Positions 1 to 5,898 of a DNA stretch of 33,313 bases are shown piece after piece (position 1 is the first letter of the stretch; the number at the start of each line of letters is the position of its first letter). The stretch spans positions 1 to 33,313 of the forward strand of contig CAZLAK010000022.1 of assembly GCA_964557545.1 (NCBI GenBank), read 5' to 3'. This DNA is from CAZLAK01 sp964557545 (lineage in GTDB: Bacteria; Bacillota; Desulfotomaculia; Desulfotomaculales; Pelotomaculaceae). A program made the position numbers and the translations under genes. The notes beneath the pieces were generated by a model that saw nothing but the letters and a program-made list of their open reading frames with translations, was not told the DNA's origin and did no database searches.

Positions 1-8
1 AAAAGGCA

Positions 9-263
9 GTGAATACCGGAAATAAAGCGCACAAACTTCGTGAAATTCAGGAACTGGAGTTTGTCCTGGTAGAACTGTGCCTCTTTTTGGATACTCACCC
101 CCAGGATAAGGTTGCGCTCAACGACTTTATTTCTTTCAGAGATAAATGGGAAGAGGCTGTACGGCAGTACGAAGAGTCCTACGGCCCCCTTACGGCCGCC
201 AGCCGGGCTGCTGCCAGTGGGTGCTGGCAGTGGGTTGAGGGGCCCTGGCCCTGGGAAGAATAA
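9..263 (+). CDS. cotJB: Spore coat protein CotJB
   Basis: This 84-residue protein matches the CotJB family: an N-terminal IQELEFVLVELCLFLDTHP segment, then a YEESYGPLT motif, and a tryptophan- and proline-rich end (WVEGPWPWEE). CotJB is a small inner spore-coat component made in the mother cell and encoded with cotJA and cotJC. The start is GTG just after an AAAAGG at the window edge, so the ribosome site is only partly visible and any cotJA lies outside. It is followed after 26 bases by cotJC, so the two are an operon. The alanine-rich stretch before the tail looks like a lineage-specific insertion. Family assignment is confident; the exact start is less so. Confidence 0.9.
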   Translation: MNTGNKAHKLREIQELEFVLVELCLFLDTHPQDKVALNDFISFRDKWEEAVRQYEESYGPLTAASRAAASGCWQWVEGPWPWEE

Positions 264-289
264 CCAACTGTGGGAGGTAAATGTTATTT

Positions 290-862
290 ATGTGGGTATA
301 TCAAAAAAAATTGCAGTACCCGGTACGCGTTTATCAAAATGACATAAGGATGGCGAAGTTCCTGCTAGCGCAGTTCGGGGGACCGGACGGGGAACTTTCT
401 GCCGCCGTAAGGTACCTCTCCCAGCGCTACACTATGCCCACCAACAAAGCTAAAGGTCTGTTGACCGATATCGGTACGGAAGAGCTTGCCCACTGGGAAA
501 TTATCGCTACTTTAATTTACAAACTTACCAAAGGCGTTCCAGCCCAGCAGCTGGCTGAAGCGGGTCTCGGCAACTACTTTGCCCAGCACGACAATGCTAT
601 CTTCCCCTCTGACGCCGCCGGCAACCCCTGGACGGCAGCCTACATCCAGTCTACCGGAGACCCTGTTGCTGATTTAACTGAAGACATGGCCGCCGAACAA
701 AAGGCCCGGGCCGCTTACGAAAGGTTAATCCAGCTCACTGGCGACCCGGGAGTACAGGATACGCTAAAGTTTCTGCGGGAAAGGGAAGTGGTACACTTCC
801 AGCGCTTTGGCGAAACCCTAAACGACGTGCAGGCAGTGCTGTGTTCTAAAAAATACTATTGA
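290..862 (+). CDS. cotJC: Spore coat protein CotJC, manganese-catalase family
   Basis: This is a ferritin-like four-helix protein of the manganese catalase family, the coat component CotJC. The opening MWVYQKKLQYPV is typical of the family, and helices carrying the expected metal ligands follow: TDIGTEELAHWEI near residues 59-71, EDMAAEQKARAAYE near 124-137 and REREVVHFQRFGE near 158-170. An ATG three codons upstream (281) sits only 3 bases from GGGAGG, whereas the ATG at 290 sits 12 bases from it. I chose 290 because it gives the conserved N-terminus. CotJC may remove peroxide at the spore surface, though its enzymatic role in spores is not firmly shown. A terminator follows directly. Confidence 0.9.
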   Translation: MWVYQKKLQYPVRVYQNDIRMAKFLLAQFGGPDGELSAAVRYLSQRYTMPTNKAKGLLTDIGTEELAHWEIIATLIYKLTKGVPAQQLAEAGLGNYFAQHDNAIFPSDAAGNPWTAAYIQSTGDPVADLTEDMAAEQKARAAYERLIQLTGDPGVQDTLKFLREREVVHFQRFGETLNDVQAVLCSKKYY

Positions 863-869
863 ACTCCAG

Positions 870-896
870 CGCCCGGCCTTTTGCCGGGCGTTTACA
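870..896 (+). terminator. Intrinsic terminator of the cotJ operon
   Basis: A perfect 8-bp stem, CGCCCGGC (870-877) with GCCGGGCG (883-890), has a 5-base loop and is followed by a short T tract. It lies 7 bases after the cotJC stop. The T tract is short (TTT), so termination may be partial. It also separates cotJ from the convergent yabQ. Confidence 0.7.
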
Positions 897-901
897 GTGA
901 T

Positions 902-1366
902 TTATGTCTTTTTAAAAACTTTTCTGGCCGCCGCTTTTACTGCTCGGGAAAAAACAAAAAAAAGCCTGCTGGCACCTTTTAAAAAGAGCCGCCACGGCAA
1001 AGATACAATTTTAAAAGTCCAAAAACATGCACTTTTAAACCAATACCAAGTTTTTAAGAAAAAAAATATTAACAGGCGTACGGCGCGCCTGGCCGGGCGG
1101 CTTAAAGTAAAATAGTAACCCGCTGCCCCCAATCCCATGCCTGCAAATAAAAAAAAGCGCACCTCCCCCCTTAACCCCAGGAGAAATAAAACAAAGGCCA
1201 CAGCGGTACAGGCCAGCCAGAAAACAGCATCGCCCAGTGCCACAGCTGCACCTTTAAAACACCATATTTCCTTTACCACCTTATACCAGTCGTAAATAAA
1301 ACCTAAAAGAGCACCGACAGCAGCGGCTACTGTTAAGGCGTAGGCCTGCCCGGCTAGCGTTTCCAA
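902..1366 (-). CDS. yabQ: Sporulation membrane protein YabQ
   Basis: YabQ is a forespore outer-membrane (mother-cell-side) protein needed for spore cortex formation in Bacillus. The product has hydrophobic segments near residues 10-27 and 38-70, a GFIYDWYKVVK motif after the first segment that corresponds to the family's D-Y-(R/K) signature, and a strongly basic, aromatic C-terminal third. The start is a choice: GTG at 1372 lies almost on top of GGAGGGG, while TTG at 1366 has GGAGG at 7 bases, so I prefer 1366. It lies just downstream of yabP and is very likely co-transcribed with it. The stop is only 5 bases beyond the cotJ terminator on the other strand. Confidence 0.85.
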   Translation of the reverse strand: METLAGQAYALTVAAAVGALLGFIYDWYKVVKEIWCFKGAAVALGDAVFWLACTAVAFVLFLLGLRGEVRFFLFAGMGLGAAGYYFTLSRPARRAVRLLIFFFLKTWYWFKSACFWTFKIVSLPWRLFLKGASRLFFVFSRAVKAAARKVFKKT

Positions 1367-1411
1367 AAGCACCCCTCCACCAGCACAGTATTTATTATAA
1401 TATTAAAAGTG

Positions 1412-1690
1412 CTATTTCAAAATCCTTTTTAAAATCCCGCGTCCCCCGGCCTTCCCCTTTTCCCTGCCCTCCTGGTAGATTAGAGCTGTGAAAAACCCTT
1501 CTGCCGCAAGTTTGCCGGTTTCCAAATTGAGGCTGGTTATATGAAGGCCTTCTCCTTTTAATATTAAGGTACCCATACACGTTTTAAGCACGATTTCCGT
1601 CTCATCAAACGTTTCCACGTGCTGGACACCTTCTAAGGTAAGTTCTTTGCGCCCGGTCAGCGACAGGCTGTGTACAGGGGCATCCTTCAC
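1412..1690 (-). CDS. yabP: Sporulation protein YabP
   Basis: YabP is a small protein required for cortex assembly and encoded beside yabQ. The product shows the family's pattern: RKELTLEGVQHVETFDE near the start, then LKTCMGTLILKGEGLHITSLNLETGKLAAEG in the middle, followed by a basic, glycine-rich tail longer than usual. The reading frame allows GTG at 1702, but the GTG at 1690 is preceded by a weak GGTGGT and gives the normal N-terminus, so I use 1690. A sigma-E-like promoter lies about 75 bases upstream, which fits mother-cell expression known for yabP in Bacillus. The gene order yabP-yabQ is conserved in spore formers. Confidence 0.85.
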   Translation of the reverse strand: MKDAPVHSLSLTGRKELTLEGVQHVETFDETEIVLKTCMGTLILKGEGLHITSLNLETGKLAAEGFFTALIYQEGREKGKAGGRGILKRILK

Positions 1691-1761
1691 GGCAACCACC
1701 ACTTTTTATTATATTGAGTACAGGCACACTTTAAGATACCTGTCTTACCTTTTTAATTCAA

Positions 1762-1790
1762 TAATTATGTTAGCACACATTCCCTTATGC
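1762..1790 (-). promoter_or_regulatory. Putative sigma-E promoter of yabPQ
   Basis: Read on the minus strand, GCATAAG (1784-1790) is followed by 14 bases and then CATAATTA (1762-1769). This resembles the sigma-E pattern of a kmATATT -35 element, 14 bases and CATACAnT, with matches concentrated in the CATA core. It lies immediately after the spoIID terminator and ahead of yabP, where an independent mother-cell promoter is expected. The match is imperfect. Confidence 0.4.
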
Positions 1791-1820
1791 AAAAAAAGAG
1801 GCTATTTCCACTGCCTCTTT
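1791..1820 (-). terminator. Intrinsic terminator overlapping the 3' end of the spoIID-like gene
   Basis: On the minus strand AAAGAGGC (1813-1820) pairs with GCCTCTTT (1795-1802) over a 10-base loop, and the T run continues to 1791. The upstream arm lies inside the last codons of the spoIID-like gene, so its stop codon is within the hairpin. Confidence 0.8.
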
Positions 1821-2776
1821 ATCTCCACACCCTGGAAATAAAATTTTATAATCTCTTCTGGTGATTTGCCCTGCTCAGCCAAAAGCCTTGCTCCCCACTG
1901 GCACATACCCACGCCGTGACCGTACCCTTTACCTGTCATGACGAGGTGCCCGTCCTCTACTCTAATGCCCGTAAGCAATGTGGAGCGCATCTTATCACTG
2001 CCCAAGGCCAGCCTGAGGGCCGGACCGCCAACCGTAGAATTTCCGATTTTTATCTGTTCTGCCCGGCCGGAGGGACCCTTCTTGACAATAGAAGCCGATA
2101 CAATGTTACCCGGATCCGTTCCCGTAATTTTCTGCACGGCAGAACGCACAACAGCAAGCGGCACTTTCGCCTCCCAGTGCCTGTTCACGGGCTCAGTAAT
2201 ATTTAAGCAGCCGTCTTTAACACCGCCCTTTACATAGGGAGTAGGCTCCTTGGTATAGCTGAGCCCCTCTTCGGCTGTTGCCGACACACCTCCGTCACAG
2301 GCAGAAAACCAGGCGTGGATGTAATTGCCGCCGTAGGTCACCACCTCGCCCCTAGTGATTTCGACGGCTTTGCGCACATTGTCGTTTATTTTTGACGGGT
2401 CGTAAGCCTGAAACTCTTCTACACTGGTAGAAGCGTCTGTACCGTGCAATTCCCGTACCCGGCCAGCCTTAATATTTTCCATAGTAAAAGTACGCGCCAG
2501 TATAGCCTGGGCGGCCAAAGCGTTGACCGGCCATTTGGTATCCATCTCGGCAGCCACTACGCCCATGATGTACTCTTCGATCTTAATATTTTTTTTCTCT
2601 CCCGTCTTGTTGTCGTAAAGGGAAATTACCGGTTCTTCCCTTAAAGCTTCCGGCGTCAGGGGCTTCTTAGCCGGCTCTTTTTTTCCAAAACAGCCGGCAG
2701 TTGCCAAAACACAAAAAGCCAAAAATAGCCCCAAAAGAGGCAGCGGTGCCTTGTCTTTGAACCGTTTTCTCAGCAC
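1802..2776 (-). CDS. SpoIID/LytB family lipoprotein (peptidoglycan lytic transglycosylase type)
   Basis: SpoIID-type proteins cleave denuded glycan strands of peptidoglycan and drive engulfment during sporulation. This 324-residue product has a basic N-terminus, a hydrophobic segment and a lipobox ending at Cys29 (LATAGC), so it is probably a lipoprotein. The SpoIID domain starts near residue 50. It includes EEYIMGVVAAEM, whose last Glu (residue 77) corresponds to the catalytic acid, the HAWFSACDGGVS segment, and the C-terminal GKGYGHGVGMCQWGA motif. The start is GTG, 7 bases after GGAGGG. Canonical spoIID usually sits near murA/spoIIIAs, so this could be a paralogue, and I leave the symbol blank. 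A hairpin covers its ribosome site. Confidence 0.85.
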   Translation of the reverse strand: MLRKRFKDKAPLPLLGLFLAFCVLATAGCFGKKEPAKKPLTPEALREEPVISLYDNKTGEKKNIKIEEYIMGVVAAEMDTKWPVNALAAQAILARTFTMENIKAGRVRELHGTDASTSVEEFQAYDPSKINDNVRKAVEITRGEVVTYGGNYIHAWFSACDGGVSATAEEGLSYTKEPTPYVKGGVKDGCLNITEPVNRHWEAKVPLAVVRSAVQKITGTDPGNIVSASIVKKGPSGRAEQIKIGNSTVGGPALRLALGSDKMRSTLLTGIRVEDGHLVMTGKGYGHGVGMCQWGARLLAEQGKSPEEIIKFYFQGVEIKRQWK

Positions 2777-2778
2777 AT

Positions 2779-2818
2779 AAAAACCCTCCCGCTTTTCTTT
2801 TTATTTTTAGCAGGAGGG
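2779..2818 (-). terminator. Terminator-like hairpin containing the SpoIID ribosome-binding site
   Basis: On the minus strand, CCCTCCTGCT (2809-2818) can pair along its whole length, with one G-T wobble, with AGCGGGAGGG (2784-2793) across a 15-base A-rich loop. Five Ts follow (2779-2783) and then the GTG start at 2776. The 3' arm is the Shine-Dalgarno sequence of the spoIID-like gene. The element could end rqcP transcripts, hide the ribosome site in read-through transcripts, or do both. Confidence 0.6.
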
Positions 2819-2825
2819 AATTTAT

Positions 2826-3080
2826 TTATGTGGTCTTATCTTCAATTATCCTGTACAGGCTTGCTGCCAGTTTGGCCGGCACATTTTCTTGGATAGACAG
2901 CACTTCTAACCTTAACACCCGGTGACCAAAGTTAACTGCTATTATGTCGCCCGGACTTACATCAGATGCCGCTTTGGCCACCCGGCCGTTAATTTCTACC
3001 TGCCCCCTGTCGCACACTTCTTTGGCCAGCGTCCTCCTTTTAATTACCCTGGATACCTTTAAAAATTTGTCTAAACGCAA
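2826..3080 (-). CDS. rqcP: S4-domain RNA-binding protein RqcP (YabO/Hsp15 family)
   Basis: The 84-residue product is almost entirely an S4 RNA-binding domain: RLDKFLKVSRVIKRRTLAKE at the start, then the CDRGQVEINGRVAKAASDVSPGDII loop-strand unit. In Bacillus, RqcP (YabO) binds stalled 50S subunits with RqcH and supports C-terminal alanine tailing of nascent chains in ribosome quality control. The start is TTG behind AAGGTGGTG, since no ATG is available before the conserved RLDKFL. It lies between hup and yabP, as in many spore formers where yabO sits next to yabP. The spoIID-like gene is interposed here. Confidence 0.88.
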   Translation of the reverse strand: MRLDKFLKVSRVIKRRTLAKEVCDRGQVEINGRVAKAASDVSPGDIIAVNFGHRVLRLEVLSIQENVPAKLAASLYRIIEDKTT

Positions 3081-3123
3081 GAGGAAAGCACCACCTTGGA
3101 TTACCTAATCAGCCGCCACCCGG

Positions 3124-3152
3124 AAAAAAAGTCAGACTTCTTACAGTCTGAC
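3124..3152 (-). terminator. Intrinsic terminator of hup
   Basis: On the minus strand GTCAGACT (3145-3152) pairs perfectly with AGTCTGAC (3131-3138) over a 6-base loop and is followed by seven Ts (3124-3130). It sits 40 bases after the hup stop and upstream of rqcP, so rqcP needs its own promoter or read-through. Confidence 0.9.
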
Positions 3153-3193
3153 CCGCGCAACGAGTTATGTTCACTTATGGTTATGTAAGCATT

Positions 3194-3469
3194 TTACTTG
3201 GATACGGCCTCTTTGAGAGCCTTGCCCGCCTTAAATACGGGTAAGCGGGCTGCGGCTATATCGATTTCCTGGCCCGTTTGGGGGTTTCTGCCCTTGCGCG
3301 CTGCTCTTTCCCTTATTTCAAACGTGCCAAAGCCCACTAATTGTACTTTATCGCCCCTGGCCAGAGCCTCGCTGATAGTATCCAAAACTGCACTGACAGC
3401 CTTTTCTGCATCTTTCTTGGTTAATTCTGTTTTTTCGGCAACACTGGAAATCAATTCTGCCTTATTCAT
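3194..3469 (-). CDS. hup: HU family DNA-binding protein
   Basis: A typical 91-residue bacterial HU protein: MNKAELISSVAEKTELTKKDAEKAV helices, the GFGTFEIRERAARKGRNPQTG beta-arm region that intercalates DNA, and a C-terminal VFKAGKALKEAV helix. HU dimers bend DNA non-specifically and compact the nucleoid. The ATG lies 6 bases after GGAGGG. Its 5' region holds an 11-bp direct repeat, and a strong terminator follows it, so it is probably a single-gene unit expressed at a high level. The symbol is a family name; this could equally be called hbs. Confidence 0.95.
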   Translation of the reverse strand: MNKAELISSVAEKTELTKKDAEKAVSAVLDTISEALARGDKVQLVGFGTFEIRERAARKGRNPQTGQEIDIAAARLPVFKAGKALKEAVSK

Positions 3470-3491
3470 ACAAACCCTCCTAAATGAATTA

Positions 3492-3526
3492 GAGATATTC
3501 TTGCACTAACTATTCGAGATATTCTT
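3492..3526. repeat. Direct repeat upstream of hup
   Basis: GAGATATTCTT occurs at 3492-3502 and again at 3516-3526, 24 bases apart (just over two helical turns), in the 87-base gap between mazG and hup. The spacing would put both copies on nearly the same DNA face, as for a regulator's paired sites. No clear sigma-A promoter could be assigned around them. Confidence 0.5.
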
Positions 3527-3556
3527 AACAATTCCTTCCTTAAGTGCGGTAGTTTA

Positions 3557-5152
3557 TCAGTTTTTTTCTAATTTTTTTGCCTCCTCCCACCACTCGTCCA
3601 GCTGGGCCAGTGTGTAATGATCCAGTTTCCTGCCCTCTTTGGCAGCCATCTTCTCCAAGTAACTAAACCTTTTGACAAATTTCTCCGAAGCCGCCGCCAG
3701 GGCAGCCTCCGCTTCCACCCCTAGCAGCCTGGCCACGTTGACCACCGCAAACAGAAGATCCCCTACTTCTCTTTCTACCTGCTCATTGTCTTTGTCCACA
3801 ATTGCCGACTCCAGCTCGGCTAACTCCTCGCGCACCTTCTGCAGAGCACCGCGGTATTCCGGCCAGTCAAACCCCACACTTGCAGCCTTTTTCTGCAACC
3901 TGGCAGCCCGCATAAGAGCGGGCAAATGGCGAGGAACACCGCTTAAAAGCCCGTCCTGCGGCCGCTCCCCTCTCTCACCCGCCTTAATTTTTTGCCAGTT
4001 CACCAAAACCTCGTCGCTTGTACTGACAGTTACCGAACCAAACACGTGCGGGTGACGGCGGATCATTTTCTCCGTTATGCCTAAAACAACGTCGTTGATA
4101 TTAAAATTGCCGTTCTCGGCCGCAATATGAGCGTGGAAGGCTATTTGCAGTAATAAGTCTCCCAATTCTTCACATAGTTTATGCATATCTTCCCCGCTTA
4201 AGGCTTCTAAAACCTCGTAGGCTTCCTCTAAGAGGTAAGGCCGCAGTGAACGGTGATCCTGTTCTTTATCCCAGGGACAACCTCCCTCACCGCGCAAACA
4301 TTTCATGACTTCCATAAGGGGGTCTAAGGGGTAGCGGCAGGAAAAACATCCGGATTGGCGGTCAATAACCAAGTCCTCCTGCCTATCATTATCTGCATAA
4401 CGAGCCCTGCGGTCAATATCTTTATCTTCATAATCTTCACAAACTTCATCTTTACCCCTGCCAACACCATGACAGTAAGGCGGCAGGTAGACACAGGTCA
4501 GGTGGTCCAGCCAGTCGAGCCTGTCCAGCTCAAAAAGGCGGACTTTTTCTACTCTCTCTTCACCCGGCACGCCTGCCGCCCTCACTACCACCACTTCGTG
4601 CTCCGGCGGGTAGTGTTCCAAGAGAGAAAGTTTAATGTTAGAGGCCACCAGGCGGCTGTAAACCTGGGCAATTATGGCCGGACTTCCCGCATTTAATACA
4701 ACACCGTCAATTTTCAGCCCGTCCAAGACCTGCAAACCGTCTGAAGGGTCGACCTTTAGCGCCGTGAAAACGGCATCTAAAAAGCTTTCGGCCGGCAAAA
4801 TCTCCACACCGATTCCCTCATCCTGTGCCCCCTTTAGGATAAGACGCACCGACTCTTCTGCTACCAAAGGGTGGCCCGGCACGGCGTAAAGCACAGGTGA
4901 AAGCCGTGCCCTTCTGAGGACTTCTGCGGCAATACGCTGGTACACCTCGGCAAAAGAAGCCGCCTCTTCGTAAATATAATCAAAAGTCTCAAAAGAAATA
5001 CCCTGGCGGCCAAGCCATTCCACTACCGGATGCCTGGCCGTGCGCAACAGAACGGCGGGGCTTTCGCTAAGTGCCCGCCAGGCTCCCAAGGTAAGGCCGT
5101 CTGGAGAACCGGCGCCCAGCCCGACAATGGTAATGAATTGCCCCTTTGGCAT
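3557..5152 (-). CDS. yabN: YabN: tetrapyrrole methylase-like domain fused to MazG nucleotide pyrophosphohydrolase
   Basis: This 531-residue protein has an N-terminal SAM-dependent methylase-like domain (about residues 1-220, starting ITIVGLGAGSPDGLTLGA) and a C-terminal MazG domain (about 275-531). MazG hydrolyses NTPs to NMP and pyrophosphate and helps clear damaged nucleotides. The MazG part has GGCPWDKEQDHRSLRPYLLEE, the EELGDLLLQ helix and a second EREVGDLLFAVVN copy, giving the acidic metal ligands. The linker (about 225-270) is charged and contains a CFSC pair, which is unusual. It lies between spoVT and hup, the same neighbourhood as Bacillus yabN. The role of the methylase-like part is unknown in the family. 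Confidence 0.93.
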   Translation of the reverse strand: MPKGQFITIVGLGAGSPDGLTLGAWRALSESPAVLLRTARHPVVEWLGRQGISFETFDYIYEEAASFAEVYQRIAAEVLRRARLSPVLYAVPGHPLVAEESVRLILKGAQDEGIGVEILPAESFLDAVFTALKVDPSDGLQVLDGLKIDGVVLNAGSPAIIAQVYSRLVASNIKLSLLEHYPPEHEVVVVRAAGVPGEERVEKVRLFELDRLDWLDHLTCVYLPPYCHGVGRGKDEVCEDYEDKDIDRRARYADNDRQEDLVIDRQSGCFSCRYPLDPLMEVMKCLRGEGGCPWDKEQDHRSLRPYLLEEAYEVLEALSGEDMHKLCEELGDLLLQIAFHAHIAAENGNFNINDVVLGITEKMIRRHPHVFGSVTVSTSDEVLVNWQKIKAGERGERPQDGLLSGVPRHLPALMRAARLQKKAASVGFDWPEYRGALQKVREELAELESAIVDKDNEQVEREVGDLLFAVVNVARLLGVEAEAALAAASEKFVKRFSYLEKMAAKEGRKLDHYTLAQLDEWWEEAKKLEKN

Positions 5153-5190
5153 GAAACCGTTGTCCCCTTTCTAAAACTATTTTAACACAT

Positions 5191-5214
5191 AAAAAAAGTG
5201 GCCTTTCGGGCCAC
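5191..5214 (-). terminator. Intrinsic terminator of spoVT
   Basis: On the minus strand GTGGCC (5209-5214) pairs with GGCCAC (5198-5203) over a 5-base loop and is followed by seven Ts (5191-5197). It begins 10 bases after the spoVT stop and isolates spoVT from yabN/mazG. Confidence 0.85.
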
Positions 5215-5224
5215 CTGGGTTTTC

Positions 5225-5785
5225 TCAATGTTCCATCTGCTTAGCCAAAAATCCGGCTGCCGTTTCTGCCAGCTTTAATTCCAGCTCCCCCATCTTTACG
5301 TTCGGATCTTTGGATGCCAAAATAACTGCTCCAATGGGGTCTCCCTCGGCAATAATGGGGGCGATTACCTCAGCAGAATACTTGCACTCGCCGTCTTCAA
5401 TAACCGAGCACTCCTTGCAAAAAGGGTCTTTCCCGGGGTTGTTGATAATAACGGCTTTGCGCTCTTCCATCACCTTTTCTACAACCGCCCCAATTGACTT
5501 GTTGAGGTATTCCTTTTTCGGCGCGCCCGAAACAGCAATAATAGCGTCTCTATCGGCAATGCAAGCAATGTGGCCAAGAGCCTCGTGGAGGGACTCCGCG
5601 TATTCTTCAGCAAAATCACCGAGTTCACCTATGGGTGAGTACTTTTTTAAGATTACCTCACCTTCCCTGTCCACGAAGATTTCCAGGGGATCGCCTTCAC
5701 GGATTCTTAGTGTCCTCCTGATCTCTTTAGGAATAACCACCCTGCCCAAATCGTCTATGCGGCGGACGATGCCCGTAGCCTTCAT
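5225..5785 (-). CDS. spoVT: Stage V sporulation transcription factor SpoVT
   Basis: SpoVT is a forespore-specific regulator that adjusts sigma-G genes. The 186-residue product has an AbrB-type swapped-hairpin DNA-binding domain at residues 1-50 (MKATGIVRRIDDLGRVVIPKE, then RRTLRIREGDPLEIF) and a GAF-like domain from about residue 60 to the end. The GAF part contains FCKECSVIEDGEC, a cysteine cluster seen in clostridial versions. Length equals the family norm. The ATG is preceded by GGAGGG and GAAGGG. A sigma-G-like promoter lies about 55 bases upstream, matching the known forespore expression of spoVT, and a terminator follows at once, so it is a single-gene unit after mfd. Confidence 0.96.
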   Translation of the reverse strand: MKATGIVRRIDDLGRVVIPKEIRRTLRIREGDPLEIFVDREGEVILKKYSPIGELGDFAEEYAESLHEALGHIACIADRDAIIAVSGAPKKEYLNKSIGAVVEKVMEERKAVIINNPGKDPFCKECSVIEDGECKYSAEVIAPIIAEGDPIGAVILASKDPNVKMGELELKLAETAAGFLAKQMEH

Positions 5786-5840
5786 TGGAAATACCCTTCC
5801 CTCCTTTTCTCTATTCTTTATGGTTTAACTTTCTTAAAGA

Positions 5841-5870
5841 TAGTATATATCGGGAGGAAAGCGGTTATTC
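5841..5870 (-). promoter_or_regulatory. Putative sigma-G promoter of spoVT
   Basis: On the minus strand GAATA (5866-5870) is followed by exactly 18 bases and then TATACTA (5841-5847). The sigma-G pattern is GHATR, 17-18 bases, then CATNMTA; only the first C of the -10 differs. The expected start of transcription lies near 5833, about 48 bases before the spoVT ATG. Known sigma-G control of spoVT in Bacillus supports the reading. Confidence 0.5.
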
Positions 5871-5898
5871 ATTTTTTTCCAATCGGGCAAAAAATATT

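Noticed and set aside
897..1115. 72-codon lysine-rich plus-strand frame
   Set aside because: It is antisense to yabQ; the Lys richness comes from the opposite strand's Phe codons, and no ribosome site is present.
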